In this document: in pieces, positions 9,196 to 17,618 of the stretch
Numbering within the stretch: the first letter of the stretch is position 1
How the letters are laid out: every line of letters starts with the position of its first letter
Assembly (NCBI GenBank): GCA_035651155.1
Contig: DASRGG010000016.1
Location: 81,399-145,398, forward strand
DNA: 64,000 bases
Origin: CF-39 sp035651155
GTDB taxonomy: Bacteria > Chloroflexota > Limnocylindria > P2-11E
Direction: 5' to 3'
Position numbers and translations under genes: made by a program
Notes under the pieces: model-generated
Database searches by the model: none
What the model was told of the DNA's origin: nothing
Seen by the model: only the letters and a program-made list of their open reading frames with translations

Positions 9196-10629
9196 TCAGT
9201 CCCCGTACAGCTTCCCCGGGTTGAGGATGCCCTTCGGATCCATGACGGTCTTGATGCGCTTCATCACGTCGAGCGCGTCGCCGTGCTCCGCGCGCATGTA
9301 GCGCGCGCGTACCGCGCCGGTGCCGTGCTCGCCGGTGACCGTGCCGCCGACCTCGATGGCGAGCCGGTGCAGCCGGTCGGCGAGCTCATCGGCACGTCGC
9401 ACCTCGTCGGCGTCGTCGGGATCGATGAGGATCGCCGAATGGACGTTGCCGTCGCCGAAGTGCCCGTAGAAGATCACGCCGACGCGCAGCTCCGCGCCGA
9501 TCTCGCGCGCGCGGCGGATGGTCTCGGGGATCTTCGTGAGCGGCACGGCGAGATCCTCGCCGGCGAAGATGCGGTGCTTGCCCGGATGCGCGAGCGCCGA
9601 CGCGGCCGCCATGCCGCTCCGCGCGGCCCAGAGCTTGGCGACGGCGGCCTCGTCATCGGCGACGCGCGTCACCGACGCGCGGCGTCTCACGATCTCGTCG
9701 ACGTAGCGGATCGAGGCGCCGAGGCCCTCGGCGGTGCCCTCGACCTCGATGAAGAGGACCGCCTCGCCCTCGGGAAGGCCGAGGTCGGGCTTCCATCTCT
9801 GCAGCGCGGTGACCGCGCTCGTATCGAGGAGCTCCGCCGTCGACGGCAGCACGCCGGCCGCGAAGAGGTCGTCGAGCGAGCGCACGGTGTCCTCGAGCGC
9901 GGCGTAGCCCGCGAGCACGACCGCGCGCGCCGGCGGCCGGGGCTGCACCCGGAGGCGCAGCGTGGTGATGATCCCGAGCGTCCCCTCCGAACCGACGAAC
10001 AGCTTCGTGAGATCGATGCCGCTCGAGCTCTTGAGGGCCTTGGAGCGCGCGCCGCCGGTCCAGATCACGGAGCCGTCCGCGAGCACGACCTCCGCGCCGA
10101 GGACGTAGGCCGACGTCGTTCCCCAGCGGACCGCGTGCGGCCCGCTCGCGTTGTTCGCGGCCATGCCGCCGAGCGTGCAGGCGCGACCGCTGCCGGGATC
10201 GGGCGGGAAGAAGAGGCCGTGCGGCCGCAGCGCCTCCTGGAAGTCGTTGAACACGAGACCGGGGCGGACGACCGCCTGCAGGTTCGCGCGGTCGATCTCG
10301 AGCACCTCGCGCATGCGCGCGAACGAGACGACGATGCCTCCATTCGCCGCCACCGCGCCGCCGGTCTGCCCGGTCCCGGCGCCGCGCGCGATCACCGGCG
10401 TACCGGTCGCGTCGGCGAAGCGCACCACCGCCGCGACGTGCTCGGTCGTCCGCGGCACGACGACGACGTCCGGCAGCCGCTGCCGGCGGAGGGACCAGAA
10501 CGACGCGTCGTACGCGTAGGGGAGGAGCGTCGCGGGGTCGTCGATGACCGCGTCCGCGGGAAGGATCGACCGCAGCCGCTCCGCGAGGGTCGTCGTGAGG
10601 GCGGTCATGCGACCGTATCCTAGTTTCAT
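9196..10629 (-). CDS. glcD: FAD-linked glycolate/D-lactate oxidase, GlcD-like
   Basis: About 477 residues, normal for GlcD/D-lactate dehydrogenase. The PCMH FAD-binding domain shows VIARGAGTGQTGGAV (about 86-100) and LGGMAANNASGP. The C-terminal FAD-oxidase domain contains GHFGDGNVHS and VTGEHGTGAVR. It oxidises a 2-hydroxyacid and passes electrons to the membrane, usually with GlcE and the iron-sulfur GlcF. Start chosen at ATG 10629, preceded by AGGAGG; an internal ATG at 10608 is an alternative. Either start collides head-to-head with the divergent glcF-like gene. No GlcE gene is seen. Confidence 0.9.
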   Translation of the reverse strand: MKLGYGRMTALTTTLAERLRSILPADAVIDDPATLLPYAYDASFWSLRRQRLPDVVVVPRTTEHVAAVVRFADATGTPVIARGAGTGQTGGAVAANGGIVVSFARMREVLEIDRANLQAVVRPGLVFNDFQEALRPHGLFFPPDPGSGRACTLGGMAANNASGPHAVRWGTTSAYVLGAEVVLADGSVIWTGGARSKALKSSSGIDLTKLFVGSEGTLGIITTLRLRVQPRPPARAVVLAGYAALEDTVRSLDDLFAAGVLPSTAELLDTSAVTALQRWKPDLGLPEGEAVLFIEVEGTAEGLGASIRYVDEIVRRRASVTRVADDEAAVAKLWAARSGMAAASALAHPGKHRIFAGEDLAVPLTKIPETIRRAREIGAELRVGVIFYGHFGDGNVHSAILIDPDDADEVRRADELADRLHRLAIEVGGTVTGEHGTGAVRARYMRAEHGDALDVMKRIKTVMDPKGILNPGKLYGD

Positions 10630-11872
10630 CACCTCCTCAGCGAGCTCCGTCGCACCCGCGCACGTCCGCCACGAGGATCTCGCGACATGCATCTCGTGCG
10701 GGCTCTGCCTGAATGACTGCCCGACGTATCGTGTGCTCGGCGAGGAAGCCGATTCGCCGCGCGGCCGCATCCAGCTCATCCGCGCGCTCGTGGCCACGGA
10801 CGCGCCGCCCGAGGACCGCGTCGTCGGTCATCTCGAGGCATGTCTGGTCTGCCGCGCGTGCGAGACCGCGTGTCCCTCGGGCGTCCCGTTCGGCCGGATC
10901 ATGGAGGGCGCGCGCGAGGTCGTGCGCGAGCGGCGCCCGCTGCGCGGACCCGCGGGCGCGCTGCGCCGCATGGGCCTCGGCACGATCGCGAACGCCGGGC
11001 GCCTCTCGCGGATCGCGTGGCTCACGGACCTGTACGCGCGGAGCCCGCTGCGCGCCGTCGTCGCGCGCGCCGCGCCACGGGCGCTCGCGTGGGCGTCGTC
11101 GCTCGCGCCGAAGCGCGAAGGCGCCCCGTTCGCGCTCGCGGAGCGCGCGGACGCGGACACCTGCCTCTTCGCCGGATGCGTCATGCGGCAGGCCTTCGGC
11201 GAGAGCGGGCGCGCCACGGTGCGCGTGCTCGAGAAGAGCGGACGCCGCGTCTCGGCGCCGGGCGAGCAGGTCTGCTGCGGCGCGCTCCACGCGCACGCCG
11301 GCGACGGCGACGGCGCGCGCGAGCTGGCGCGCCTCAACATCGACGCGTTTTCCGGATCGGATGCGCCGATCGTCGTCAACGCGGCGGGCTGCGGCGCGCA
11401 TCTCAAGGCGTACGGCGAGCTCCTCGTGGACGATCCCGCGTGGCGCGATCGCGCCCGCGCGTTCTCGCGCCGCGTCCGCGACGCCAGCGAAGTCGCCGTG
11501 CCGATCGCCCGGCGCGCTCCTCGTCCGCTCCGCGTCGTCTATCAGGATGCCTGCCATCTCGCACACGGTCAGCGGATCCGCACGCGGCCGCGCGCGCTGC
11601 TGCGCGCGGTCGACGGAGTGACGCTCGTCGAGATCGAGGACGCCGAGCGCTGCTGCGGGAGCGCCGGCATCTACAACCTGACGCAGCCCGCGATATCGGC
11701 CGAGCTCCAGCGTCAGAAGGTCGAGCGCATCCTCGCGGCGCGCCCGGATGTGGTCGTGAGCGCCAATCCCGGCTGCATGCTGCAGATCGCGGCGGGCCTC
11801 GCCGCGGCCGGTTCGCGCGTCCCGGTGGTGCATCTCATGCGGTTTTTGGACGATCCGGCGGCGTTCGCCTAG
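10607..11872 (+). CDS. glcF: Glycolate oxidase iron-sulfur subunit, GlcF-like
   Basis: 421 residues with two 4Fe-4S ferredoxin motifs (CISCGLCLNDCP near residue 24 and CLVCRACETACP near 75). Two CCG cysteine-rich domains follow (QVCCGALHAHAG and ERCCGSAG). This is the GlcF/LldE-type electron-transfer subunit. Best start is ATG 10607 (MRPYPSF), with GAGG 7-10 bases upstream. It overlaps the divergent glcD-like start region by about 20 bases, which is unusual for head-to-head genes and may mean one start is misplaced. It pairs functionally with the FAD subunit next door. Confidence 0.9.
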   Translation: MRPYPSFITSSASSVAPAHVRHEDLATCISCGLCLNDCPTYRVLGEEADSPRGRIQLIRALVATDAPPEDRVVGHLEACLVCRACETACPSGVPFGRIMEGAREVVRERRPLRGPAGALRRMGLGTIANAGRLSRIAWLTDLYARSPLRAVVARAAPRALAWASSLAPKREGAPFALAERADADTCLFAGCVMRQAFGESGRATVRVLEKSGRRVSAPGEQVCCGALHAHAGDGDGARELARLNIDAFSGSDAPIVVNAAGCGAHLKAYGELLVDDPAWRDRARAFSRRVRDASEVAVPIARRAPRPLRVVYQDACHLAHGQRIRTRPRALLRAVDGVTLVEIEDAERCCGSAGIYNLTQPAISAELQRQKVERILAARPDVVVSANPGCMLQIAAGLAAAGSRVPVVHLMRFLDDPAAFA

Positions 11873-11911
11873 CGGCCGCCACCGGCGGGCAGGCAGGCCG
11901 GCAAAGGCCGG

Positions 11912-11924
11912 TCGGGCGGCCCGA
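11912..11924 (+). terminator. Weak hairpin after glcF-like gene
   Basis: TCGGG-CGG-CCCGA forms a 5-bp stem with a 3-base loop followed by ATTTGT, 40 bases after the glcF stop. A second small stem (CCGGC/GCCGG, 11898-11911) lies directly upstream. A weak terminator at best. Confidence 0.3.
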
Positions 11925-11937
11925 ATTTGTGCGAAAA

Positions 11938-11943
11938 TAGACG
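11938..11943 (+). promoter_or_regulatory. Possible -10 box, leaderless start at 11949
   Basis: TAGACG in an AAAATAGACG context ends 5 bases before ATG 11949. This is the spacing expected for a leaderless transcript, and no Shine-Dalgarno is seen before the ATG. Confidence 0.3.
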
Positions 11944-11948
11944 GACCG

Positions 11949-12260
11949 ATGAGTGTTTCACGTTCCACCTACCGTCACCGCCTCTCATCCGAAGATGTCC
12001 GCAAGGCCCGGATCCTCATCACCAAGGACGCGTGGAAGCTCTTTCCCAACCCAGGCGAGCGGGTCGCGCTCCGGATCGGCGCGCGCCGCTTCGACGCCGA
12101 GATCAAGGCCGAGCGGTGCGAGTGCGTGCCGCCCGAGCACGAGCACTACCACCTGATCTGCTCGGCGCTGAAGGGGCAGGCGGGCTTCAAGAGCGGCGCG
12201 CTCGTGGTCATCGCCAAGGACTCGGATGGCGGCTACCGCTTCGTCGAGGAGCGCGGCTAG
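11949..12260 (+). CDS. Small hypothetical protein (103 aa)
   Basis: Unrecognised soluble protein of 103 residues, basic at the N-terminus and beta-rich by eye. A CECVPPEHEHYHL segment (about residues 57-69) has two Cys and two His close together and could bind metal. No signal peptide. Codon third positions are strongly G/C like the neighbours, which supports real coding. It is preceded by a TAGACG box but no ribosome-binding site. Confidence 0.6.
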   Translation: MSVSRSTYRHRLSSEDVRKARILITKDAWKLFPNPGERVALRIGARRFDAEIKAERCECVPPEHEHYHLICSALKGQAGFKSGALVVIAKDSDGGYRFVEERG

Positions 12261-12290
12261 CGCCGTTTCCCCGGAGCGTCGCCGCCCCGG

Positions 12291-12296
12291 TAAACT
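12291..12296 (+). promoter_or_regulatory. Possible -10 box, leaderless start at 12304
   Basis: TAAACT matches TAnnnT and ends 7 bases before ATG 12304. No Shine-Dalgarno is present, which is consistent with leaderless transcription. Confidence 0.4.
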
Positions 12297-12303
12297 TCAT
12301 CCG

Positions 12304-12711
12304 ATGCCAGGCCCTTCGTACATCCTGATCCACGTGTTCGGCACCGTGCGTGACGAGCTCGATCGCGAAGACAAGGGCAAGCGCACGTACTCCGCCTGGC
12401 TCCGCGAGTACGTCGCCGAGCAGCCGCAGCGCCTCACCGAGATCGCGCGGCTCCTCGACCTGCTGTCCGAGAACGGATGGCGCCAGGCCGGCTCGCCGTA
12501 CGACTGCGACGTCATGCTCCAGCGCGACGTGACGCGGGCGTCCGCCGAGGAGGAGCTGCGCCGCGCCGAGATCTGGGACCGGCTGGTGCGCATCGCGTCG
12601 CCCGACGACGAGGGACACGTCGTCTGGCACGAGCACCCCGAAGGACGTCCCGCCGGACCGCGGCGCCGGCGTAGGGTCCGCAGACCGCCGACGCGCGAGC
12701 AGGGAAGCTAG
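12304..12711 (+). CDS. Hypothetical protein (135 aa)
   Basis: Unrecognised protein of 135 residues. The first 110 residues look like a small alpha/beta domain (YILIHVFGTVRDELD at the start, a helical middle). A very basic Arg-rich tail (PRRRRRVRRPP) suggests nucleic-acid or membrane-surface contact. ATG 12304 follows a TAAACT box by 7 bases. Its stop is 4 bases before the apparent CTG start of adenosine deaminase, so the two may be co-transcribed. Confidence 0.6.
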   Translation: MPGPSYILIHVFGTVRDELDREDKGKRTYSAWLREYVAEQPQRLTEIARLLDLLSENGWRQAGSPYDCDVMLQRDVTRASAEEELRRAEIWDRLVRIASPDDEGHVVWHEHPEGRPAGPRRRRRVRRPPTREQGS

Positions 12712-12715
12712 CTAG

Positions 12716-13708
12716 CTGCCTCACCCCCTCGGCGACGAGCTCACCGAGCTTCACGTCCACCTCGGCGGTTCCGTCGACCCCGCTGCGCTCTGGGGCATCG
12801 CGCACCAGCAGGGCATCCGCCTTCCCACGAAGGACTACTGGGGCTTCGTCGACCTCATCACCGTCGGCAAGCGCGAACGGAAATCGTTCGAGGAGTTCCT
12901 CGCCCTGTACCACTGGACCGAGCTGATCCAGTCGAGCCCGCTCGCCGTCGAGCAGTCCGTGTACGAAGTCGTGAGCGGCGCGTACCGGAAGGCGAACATC
13001 ACGACGCTCGAGCTTCGCTACAACCCGATGAAACGAAATCGCGGGGGCGAGCAGGACCTGGACCACATCATCTTCGCCTCGATCCGCGGCCTCGACCGCG
13101 CGCTGCTCGAATATCCCGTCAGGGCGGGCCTCATCCTGAGCTGCGACCGCACCTTCAGCTACGGCCTGAACGAGATCATCATCGACAAGGCCATCGCCTA
13201 CCGGCACCGCGGCGTCGTGGGCGTCGACATGGCCGGACCGGCGAATCCGGACTTCCACTACCGGGACTACGCGCCGCTGTACAAGCGCGCGCGCAAGGCC
13301 GGGCTCGGCGTCACGATCCATGCGGGCGAGGACGAGGGCTGGCAATCCGTCGAGGAGGTCGTCGATCACCTGGAACCTGACCGCATCGGGCACGGTATCC
13401 ATGCCGCGGAGAACCCGGCCGTGTGCAAGAAGCTCGCGGAGCGCGGCATCCTGCTCGAGATCTGTCCCTCGTCGAACCTGCACACGCAGGTCGTGAGGGG
13501 CCCGGACCAGCTCGGGCAGTACATCGCGACCTTCCGGAAGCACAAGGTGCGCTTCTCCTTCAACACGGATGGTCCGGAGATGCTCCAGACGAACCTGCGG
13601 GACGAGCTCAGGCTCGCGGTGCGCTCCGGCTGGGTCGACCAGGACGACCTCGCGCAGCTCGGCGAGTGGGCGAAGGAGGCCTCGTTCCTGCACGGGCGCC
13701 GCTCGTGA
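12716..13708 (+). CDS. add: Adenosine deaminase, apparent CTG start
   Basis: Zinc-dependent adenosine/deoxyadenosine deaminase of purine salvage, about 330 residues (normal 330-350). Visible motifs in order are LHVHLGG (zinc ligands, residues 13-19), TIHAGEDE (catalytic His/Glu), DRIGHGIHA, CPSSN and SFNTDGPEM. The last replaces the commoner STDDP but keeps the zinc-binding Asp. The HxH motif lies upstream of every in-frame ATG, GTG or TTG. The frame is closed by TAG at 12713, so the only plausible initiator is the CTG at 12716, preceded at about 10 bases by AGGGAAG. The stop overlaps the next GTG (GTGA). Confidence 0.88.
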   Translation: MPHPLGDELTELHVHLGGSVDPAALWGIAHQQGIRLPTKDYWGFVDLITVGKRERKSFEEFLALYHWTELIQSSPLAVEQSVYEVVSGAYRKANITTLELRYNPMKRNRGGEQDLDHIIFASIRGLDRALLEYPVRAGLILSCDRTFSYGLNEIIIDKAIAYRHRGVVGVDMAGPANPDFHYRDYAPLYKRARKAGLGVTIHAGEDEGWQSVEEVVDHLEPDRIGHGIHAAENPAVCKKLAERGILLEICPSSNLHTQVVRGPDQLGQYIATFRKHKVRFSFNTDGPEMLQTNLRDELRLAVRSGWVDQDDLAQLGEWAKEASFLHGRRS

Positions 13709-13953
13709 CGAGGGAACAGGGTCAGCTCCTGCGCCTCCTGCTCATGTGCGCCGCGTGGGCGATCGGCCAGACGCTGACGATCGGTCTGGCCGTCGACTCG
13801 GGCGCCGAGCTCATCGTCCCCGCCGCGCTCGCGATCGGCGTGTACGCGATCAGCGAGGATCTCGCGCGTCCCCGCCTCGGCGGTGGCAACGTCCGCTACT
13901 GGCGCGGGCGGCGCATCGACGACGACGAGCGGCCCGGAGGGCGCTGGAGCTAG
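13705..13953 (+). CDS. Small two-helix membrane protein
   Basis: 82 residues starting at GTG 13705, which overlaps the adenosine deaminase stop by 4 bases. Two hydrophobic stretches (about residues 10-27 and 31-47) are followed by a charged Arg/Asp-rich cytoplasmic-type tail. I do not recognise a family. Coupling to add suggests co-expression only. Confidence 0.55.
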   Translation: MTREQGQLLRLLLMCAAWAIGQTLTIGLAVDSGAELIVPAALAIGVYAISEDLARPRLGGGNVRYWRGRRIDDDERPGGRWS

Positions 13954-13966
13954 GTCGGGGCGCCTC

Positions 13967-14386
13967 CTACTTGCCGCCCTCGACGTCGCTCCGCTGCGCC
14001 GGTGCGCCGCCCGTGGTGACGACGCCGCCATCGGTCGTCCCCGGCTTCACGCCGACACGTTGCCCGAAGGACGCCGCGCGCATCCCGTCCATCTCCGTCG
14101 GGTTGTCGTGGCGCATCACGAAGGGCGCGATGGCCCACACGATCGCGCGGAGCGGCTCGGGATCGGCGATGACGCTCCCGAAGCGCTCGGTCGCGAAGCG
14201 AAGGTACTCGTTCGGCCACACCAGGCGCCGCACCTCGGCGCGCCGCGTGTTCTCGCTCGGCATGTCGTGGGCGTGCGTCAGCGCGAAGCCGGTCTCGCCG
14301 CGCGCGTCGCCGCGCCAGGACACGACGGCGGTCGCCGGGTCGCACGGCTTGCCGCACGCGTCGCAGATGAGGTCGTACTCGGACAC
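13967..14386 (-). CDS. Hypothetical protein with N-terminal Cys cluster
   Basis: 139 residues read from GTG 14386. The N-terminal CDACGKPCD (residues 7-15) looks like half of a zinc ribbon, followed by a Trp/His-containing segment (TGFALTHAHDMPSEN). The C-terminus is Gly/Thr-rich and probably flexible. No function recognised. It converges with the small membrane-protein gene and diverges from the aldehyde:ferredoxin oxidoreductase gene, from which it is separated by 48 bases. Confidence 0.6.
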   Translation of the reverse strand: MSEYDLICDACGKPCDPATAVVSWRGDARGETGFALTHAHDMPSENTRRAEVRRLVWPNEYLRFATERFGSVIADPEPLRAIVWAIAPFVMRHDNPTEMDGMRAASFGQRVGVKPGTTDGGVVTTGGAPAQRSDVEGGK

Positions 14387-14434
14387 GCTCGGAGCATTGT
14401 CGCGCGCCGCGGTACGGTGCGCGACACTAGGTGC

Positions 14435-16192
14435 GTGGGCGAACGCTTCGGCTCCTGGGGCAAGATCCTGCGCGTCGATCTCACGAAGCGGTCGTGGTCG
14501 GTCGACGAGCTCGACGAGGCCACGTTCCGCCGCTATCCCGGCGGCCGCGCGCTGATCGCGCGCTACCTGCTGTCCGAGGTCAGGCCGGGCACCGACGCGC
14601 TCGCTCCGGAGAACGTGCTCGTCTTCGCGATGGGCGTGCTCACCGGCACACCGCTGTCCGGCGCCTCGCGGCATTCGGTCGGCGCGAAGTCGCCGCTCTC
14701 CAACGCGTTCGGCGAGGCGGAGGTCGGCGGCTTCTGGGGCGCCGAGCTCAAGCGCGCCGGATGGGATGGCATCGTCGTCACCGGCGCGTCGCCCACACCC
14801 GTGTACCTCTTCATCAAGGACGCGAAGGTCGAGATCCGCGACGCGACGCACGTGTGGGGGAAGGAGATCCTCGACACGGAAGATCTGCTCAAGGCCGAGG
14901 TCGGCGAACGTCTTGCGCGCGTCTGCGAGATCGGCCCGGCGGGCGAGAAGTGCGTGCGCATCGCGGGCATCGTGAACGATTACAAGGACATCGCCGGGCG
15001 CACCGGCCTCGGCGCGGTCATGGGCAGCAAGAAGCTCAAGGCCATCGTCGTGAAGGGCAGCACGAATCTCCCGCTCGCGGACGGCGCGAAGGTCAAGGAG
15101 ATCGGCCGCTGGATCGCCGACACGCTGCAAGAGAACCACTGGGCCTTCCACAACTACGGCACCGGCATGGGCCTCGACGGCTACACGAAGGTCGGCGGCA
15201 TGGCGGTGCGCAACTTCGAGGGTGGCGCGTTCGAGCACGCCGCGGACGTCTCGGCGGAGGCGCTCGTGGACAGGGGCTACCGCATCAAGATGGAGGCGTG
15301 CTGGGCGTGCTCGGTGCGGTGCAAGAAGGTCGTCAAGCTCGAGCAGCCGTACCGCATCGATCCGAAGTACGGCGGCCCGGAGTTCGAGTCGACCGCCGCG
15401 CTCGGCCCCGACTGCGGCGTGGGCGATCTCGCCGCGATAGCGAAGGCGAACGAGCGCTGCAACGCGCTCGGCATCGACACGATCTCGACGGGCGCGACGA
15501 TCGCGTGGGTCATGGACCTGCGCCGTCGCGGCATCCTGCCCGACGCGAGCTTCGACGGCGTGCCGGCGGAGTTCGGCAGCGCGAAGGCGATGCTCGCGGG
15601 CGTCGAGGCGATCGCGCACCGGCGCGGCCTCGGCGACATCCTCGCCGAGGGCTCCGCGCGCGCGGCCGAGAAGCTCGGCGGCGCCGAGTACCTCGTGACG
15701 GTGAAGGGCCAGGAGCTCGCGATGCACGACCCGCGGCAGCGGACGGAGTACGGACGCCAGGTGCGCGTCTCGTACGCGACGAGCCCCGGCGGCGCGGACC
15801 ACATGAACGGGAACCTGCCGTCGCGCGCGATGCGCAATGTCGTCGGCATGTGCTTCTTCCTCCGGTACGACGACGCGCGGATGCTCGAGATCGTGAACGC
15901 CGTCACCGGCTGGGGACTCACGGCGAACGAGCTGATGGATATCGCCGAGCGTGGCCTGACGCTGGCGCGCCTCTTCAACATCCGCGAAGGCCTCACGGCC
16001 GATGACGACCGGCTGCCCGAGCAGGCGATGAAGCCGCACGTCTCGGGCGTGCTCTCCAAGGTCCGTCTCGATCCCGACGATCTCGCCGCGCAGGTGCGCG
16101 CGTACTACGCGGCGCGGGGCTGGGCGGAGGATGGCGTGCCGCTGCCGCAGACCATCGAGCGCCTCGGCCTGCAGGAGTACGCGCGCGCCTGA
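14435..16192 (+). CDS. aor: Aldehyde:ferredoxin oxidoreductase (tungsten/molybdenum AOR family)
   Basis: 585 residues, normal AOR length (about 600). The family N-terminus is clear (GKILRVDLTKRSW, then PGGRALIARYLL and GVLTGTPLSGASRH). 4Fe-4S ligands are CWACSVRC near residue 290, with a further Cys in VVGMCFF near 471 at the place of the fourth ligand. The pterin-binding region includes GPEFES and GLDTISTG-like text (GIDTISTGATIAW). It oxidises aldehydes with ferredoxin in the cytoplasm and uses a bis-pterin tungsten or molybdenum centre. GTG 14435 is the start nearest the conserved domain. No dedicated ferredoxin gene adjoins it. Confidence 0.93.
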   Translation: MGERFGSWGKILRVDLTKRSWSVDELDEATFRRYPGGRALIARYLLSEVRPGTDALAPENVLVFAMGVLTGTPLSGASRHSVGAKSPLSNAFGEAEVGGFWGAELKRAGWDGIVVTGASPTPVYLFIKDAKVEIRDATHVWGKEILDTEDLLKAEVGERLARVCEIGPAGEKCVRIAGIVNDYKDIAGRTGLGAVMGSKKLKAIVVKGSTNLPLADGAKVKEIGRWIADTLQENHWAFHNYGTGMGLDGYTKVGGMAVRNFEGGAFEHAADVSAEALVDRGYRIKMEACWACSVRCKKVVKLEQPYRIDPKYGGPEFESTAALGPDCGVGDLAAIAKANERCNALGIDTISTGATIAWVMDLRRRGILPDASFDGVPAEFGSAKAMLAGVEAIAHRRGLGDILAEGSARAAEKLGGAEYLVTVKGQELAMHDPRQRTEYGRQVRVSYATSPGGADHMNGNLPSRAMRNVVGMCFFLRYDDARMLEIVNAVTGWGLTANELMDIAERGLTLARLFNIREGLTADDDRLPEQAMKPHVSGVLSKVRLDPDDLAAQVRAYYAARGWAEDGVPLPQTIERLGLQEYARA

Positions 16193-16742
16193 CGTCGCTC
16201 GCGAGCACGCGTACACGTTCGCGGCGCTCCGCGAGGAGGACCTCCCGCTCGCTCGGCGCTGGCTGCGGGAGCCGCACGTGCGCCGCTGGTGGCACGACGA
16301 TCCGGAGGAGCACGACTACCCCGAGGACACACTCGCGGGCTGGCGCGAGGCGATCCGCGGCGAGGACCCGACGGACATGTTCCTCATCCGTCTCGACGGC
16401 GCCCCGATCGGCGTCATCCAGTCGTATCGCGTGGACGACCATCCCGATTACGTCGCCGAGCTCGGCCCGCTCCCGGAGCGGGCGTTCTCGCTCGACGTGC
16501 TCATCGGCGAACCCGCCCTCATCGGTCAGGGGCACGGAGCGGCGCTCATCCGCGCCTTCCTGCGCGGGGCGTTCGAGCGCTACGGACTCGAGTACTGCGT
16601 GATCGGTCCGTCGCGAGCGAACGCCGCGGCCGTCCGCGCGTGCGAGAAGGTCGGCTTCCGGTACCTGAAGGACTATCGCGAAGAGGACACCACCGACCCG
16701 CCGCACGCGCTCCTCGACCTCCGCCGCCGCGATCTCGTCTGA
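16131..16742 (+). CDS. GNAT acetyltransferase, AAC(6')-like
   Basis: GNAT-fold acetyltransferase similar to aminoglycoside 6'-N-acetyltransferases and related enzymes. Seen are REPHVRRWW early, the SLDVLIGEPALIGQGHGAAL acetyl-CoA loop (here as two pieces around residues 120-140), and NAAAVRACEKVGFR. The only in-frame ATG (16131) overlaps the AOR gene by 62 bases and adds an unlikely Cys/Arg-rich leader. The domain itself begins near 16203 with no ATG, GTG or TTG, so the true start is unresolved. Substrate unknown; resistance should not be assumed. Confidence 0.8.
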   Translation: MACRCRRPSSASACRSTRAPDVAREHAYTFAALREEDLPLARRWLREPHVRRWWHDDPEEHDYPEDTLAGWREAIRGEDPTDMFLIRLDGAPIGVIQSYRVDDHPDYVAELGPLPERAFSLDVLIGEPALIGQGHGAALIRAFLRGAFERYGLEYCVIGPSRANAAAVRACEKVGFRYLKDYREEDTTDPPHALLDLRRRDLV

Positions 16743-16824
16743 TTTCAGTGCACGCTGTATGCACCGCGCTCGTGGACGCGGGCGCGGGCGCGCGCGATGA
16801 TGGCCGCTGGCTCGGAGGTGTGAG

Positions 16825-17613
16825 ATGGGTCTGCTCGACGGCAAGAAGGCGCTCGTGATGGGCGTCGCGAACAAGCGCAGCATCGCGTGGGGCATCGCGA
16901 CGGCCTTCCATCGCGAGGGAGCGGATCTCGCGTTCAACTACGCGATCGACCGGCTGAGGTCGAACGTCGAGGAGCTCGTCGCGACGCTGCCGGGCCACGA
17001 GAACATCCCGGTGATGCCGTGCGACGTGACGAAGCAGGACGAGATCGACGCGCTCTTCGCCGCCCTCGAGAAGCGGTGGGGGCGGCTCGACATCCTCGTG
17101 CACTGCATCGCCTTCGCACCGCTCGAGGAGCTCAAGGGGACGTTCACGAGCGTGAGCCGTAGCGGGATGCTGTCCGCGATCGACATCTCGGCCTACTCGC
17201 TCATCGCGCTCACCCGCGGCGCCGTGCCGCTCTTCGAAGAGGCCGGCGGCGGCGCGGTGATGTCGCTCACGTTCAACGCCGCCGAGAGGGTCGTGCCGAG
17301 CTACAACGCGATGGCCATCGCCAAGGCCGCGCTCGAGGCGGAGACGCGCTACCTCGCGGCCGAGCTCGGCGCGAAGAACATCCGCGTGAACACGATCTCC
17401 GCCGGACCGCTCAAGACGCTCGCGGCCAGCGCGGTCAAGGGCATCTCCGCGGCACGCGATCTGTGGGAGGCGAAGTCGCCGATGCGGCGGAACGTCACCC
17501 AGGAGGAGATCGGCAACGTCGCGGTGTTCCTCGCGTCGGAGTGGTCGCGCTGCATCACCGGCGCGACGATCTTCGCCGACAACGGCATGAACATCATGGG
17601 GACCATGGAGTAG
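16825..17613 (+). CDS. fabI: Enoyl-[acyl-carrier-protein] reductase (NADH)
   Basis: 262-residue short-chain reductase, the last step of each fatty acid elongation cycle. FabI hallmarks are the N-terminal GVANKRSIAWGIA (in place of the classical TGxxxGIG), HCIAFAP, and the active-site pair Tyr...Lys in SYNAMAIAKAALE (about residues 156 and 163). The C-terminal GATIFADNGMNIMG is also typical. Strong ribosome-binding site GGAGG 6 bases before ATG 16825. It is a lone fatty-acid gene followed closely by a NUDIX gene. Confidence 0.95.
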   Translation: MGLLDGKKALVMGVANKRSIAWGIATAFHREGADLAFNYAIDRLRSNVEELVATLPGHENIPVMPCDVTKQDEIDALFAALEKRWGRLDILVHCIAFAPLEELKGTFTSVSRSGMLSAIDISAYSLIALTRGAVPLFEEAGGGAVMSLTFNAAERVVPSYNAMAIAKAALEAETRYLAAELGAKNIRVNTISAGPLKTLAASAVKGISAARDLWEAKSPMRRNVTQEEIGNVAVFLASEWSRCITGATIFADNGMNIMGTME

Positions 17614-17618
17614 GTCGC

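Noticed and set aside
16131..16200. N-terminal leader of the GNAT protein from ATG 16131 as a signal or zinc domain
   Set aside because: The Cys/Arg-rich text is the out-of-frame image of the aldehyde:ferredoxin oxidoreductase C-terminus.
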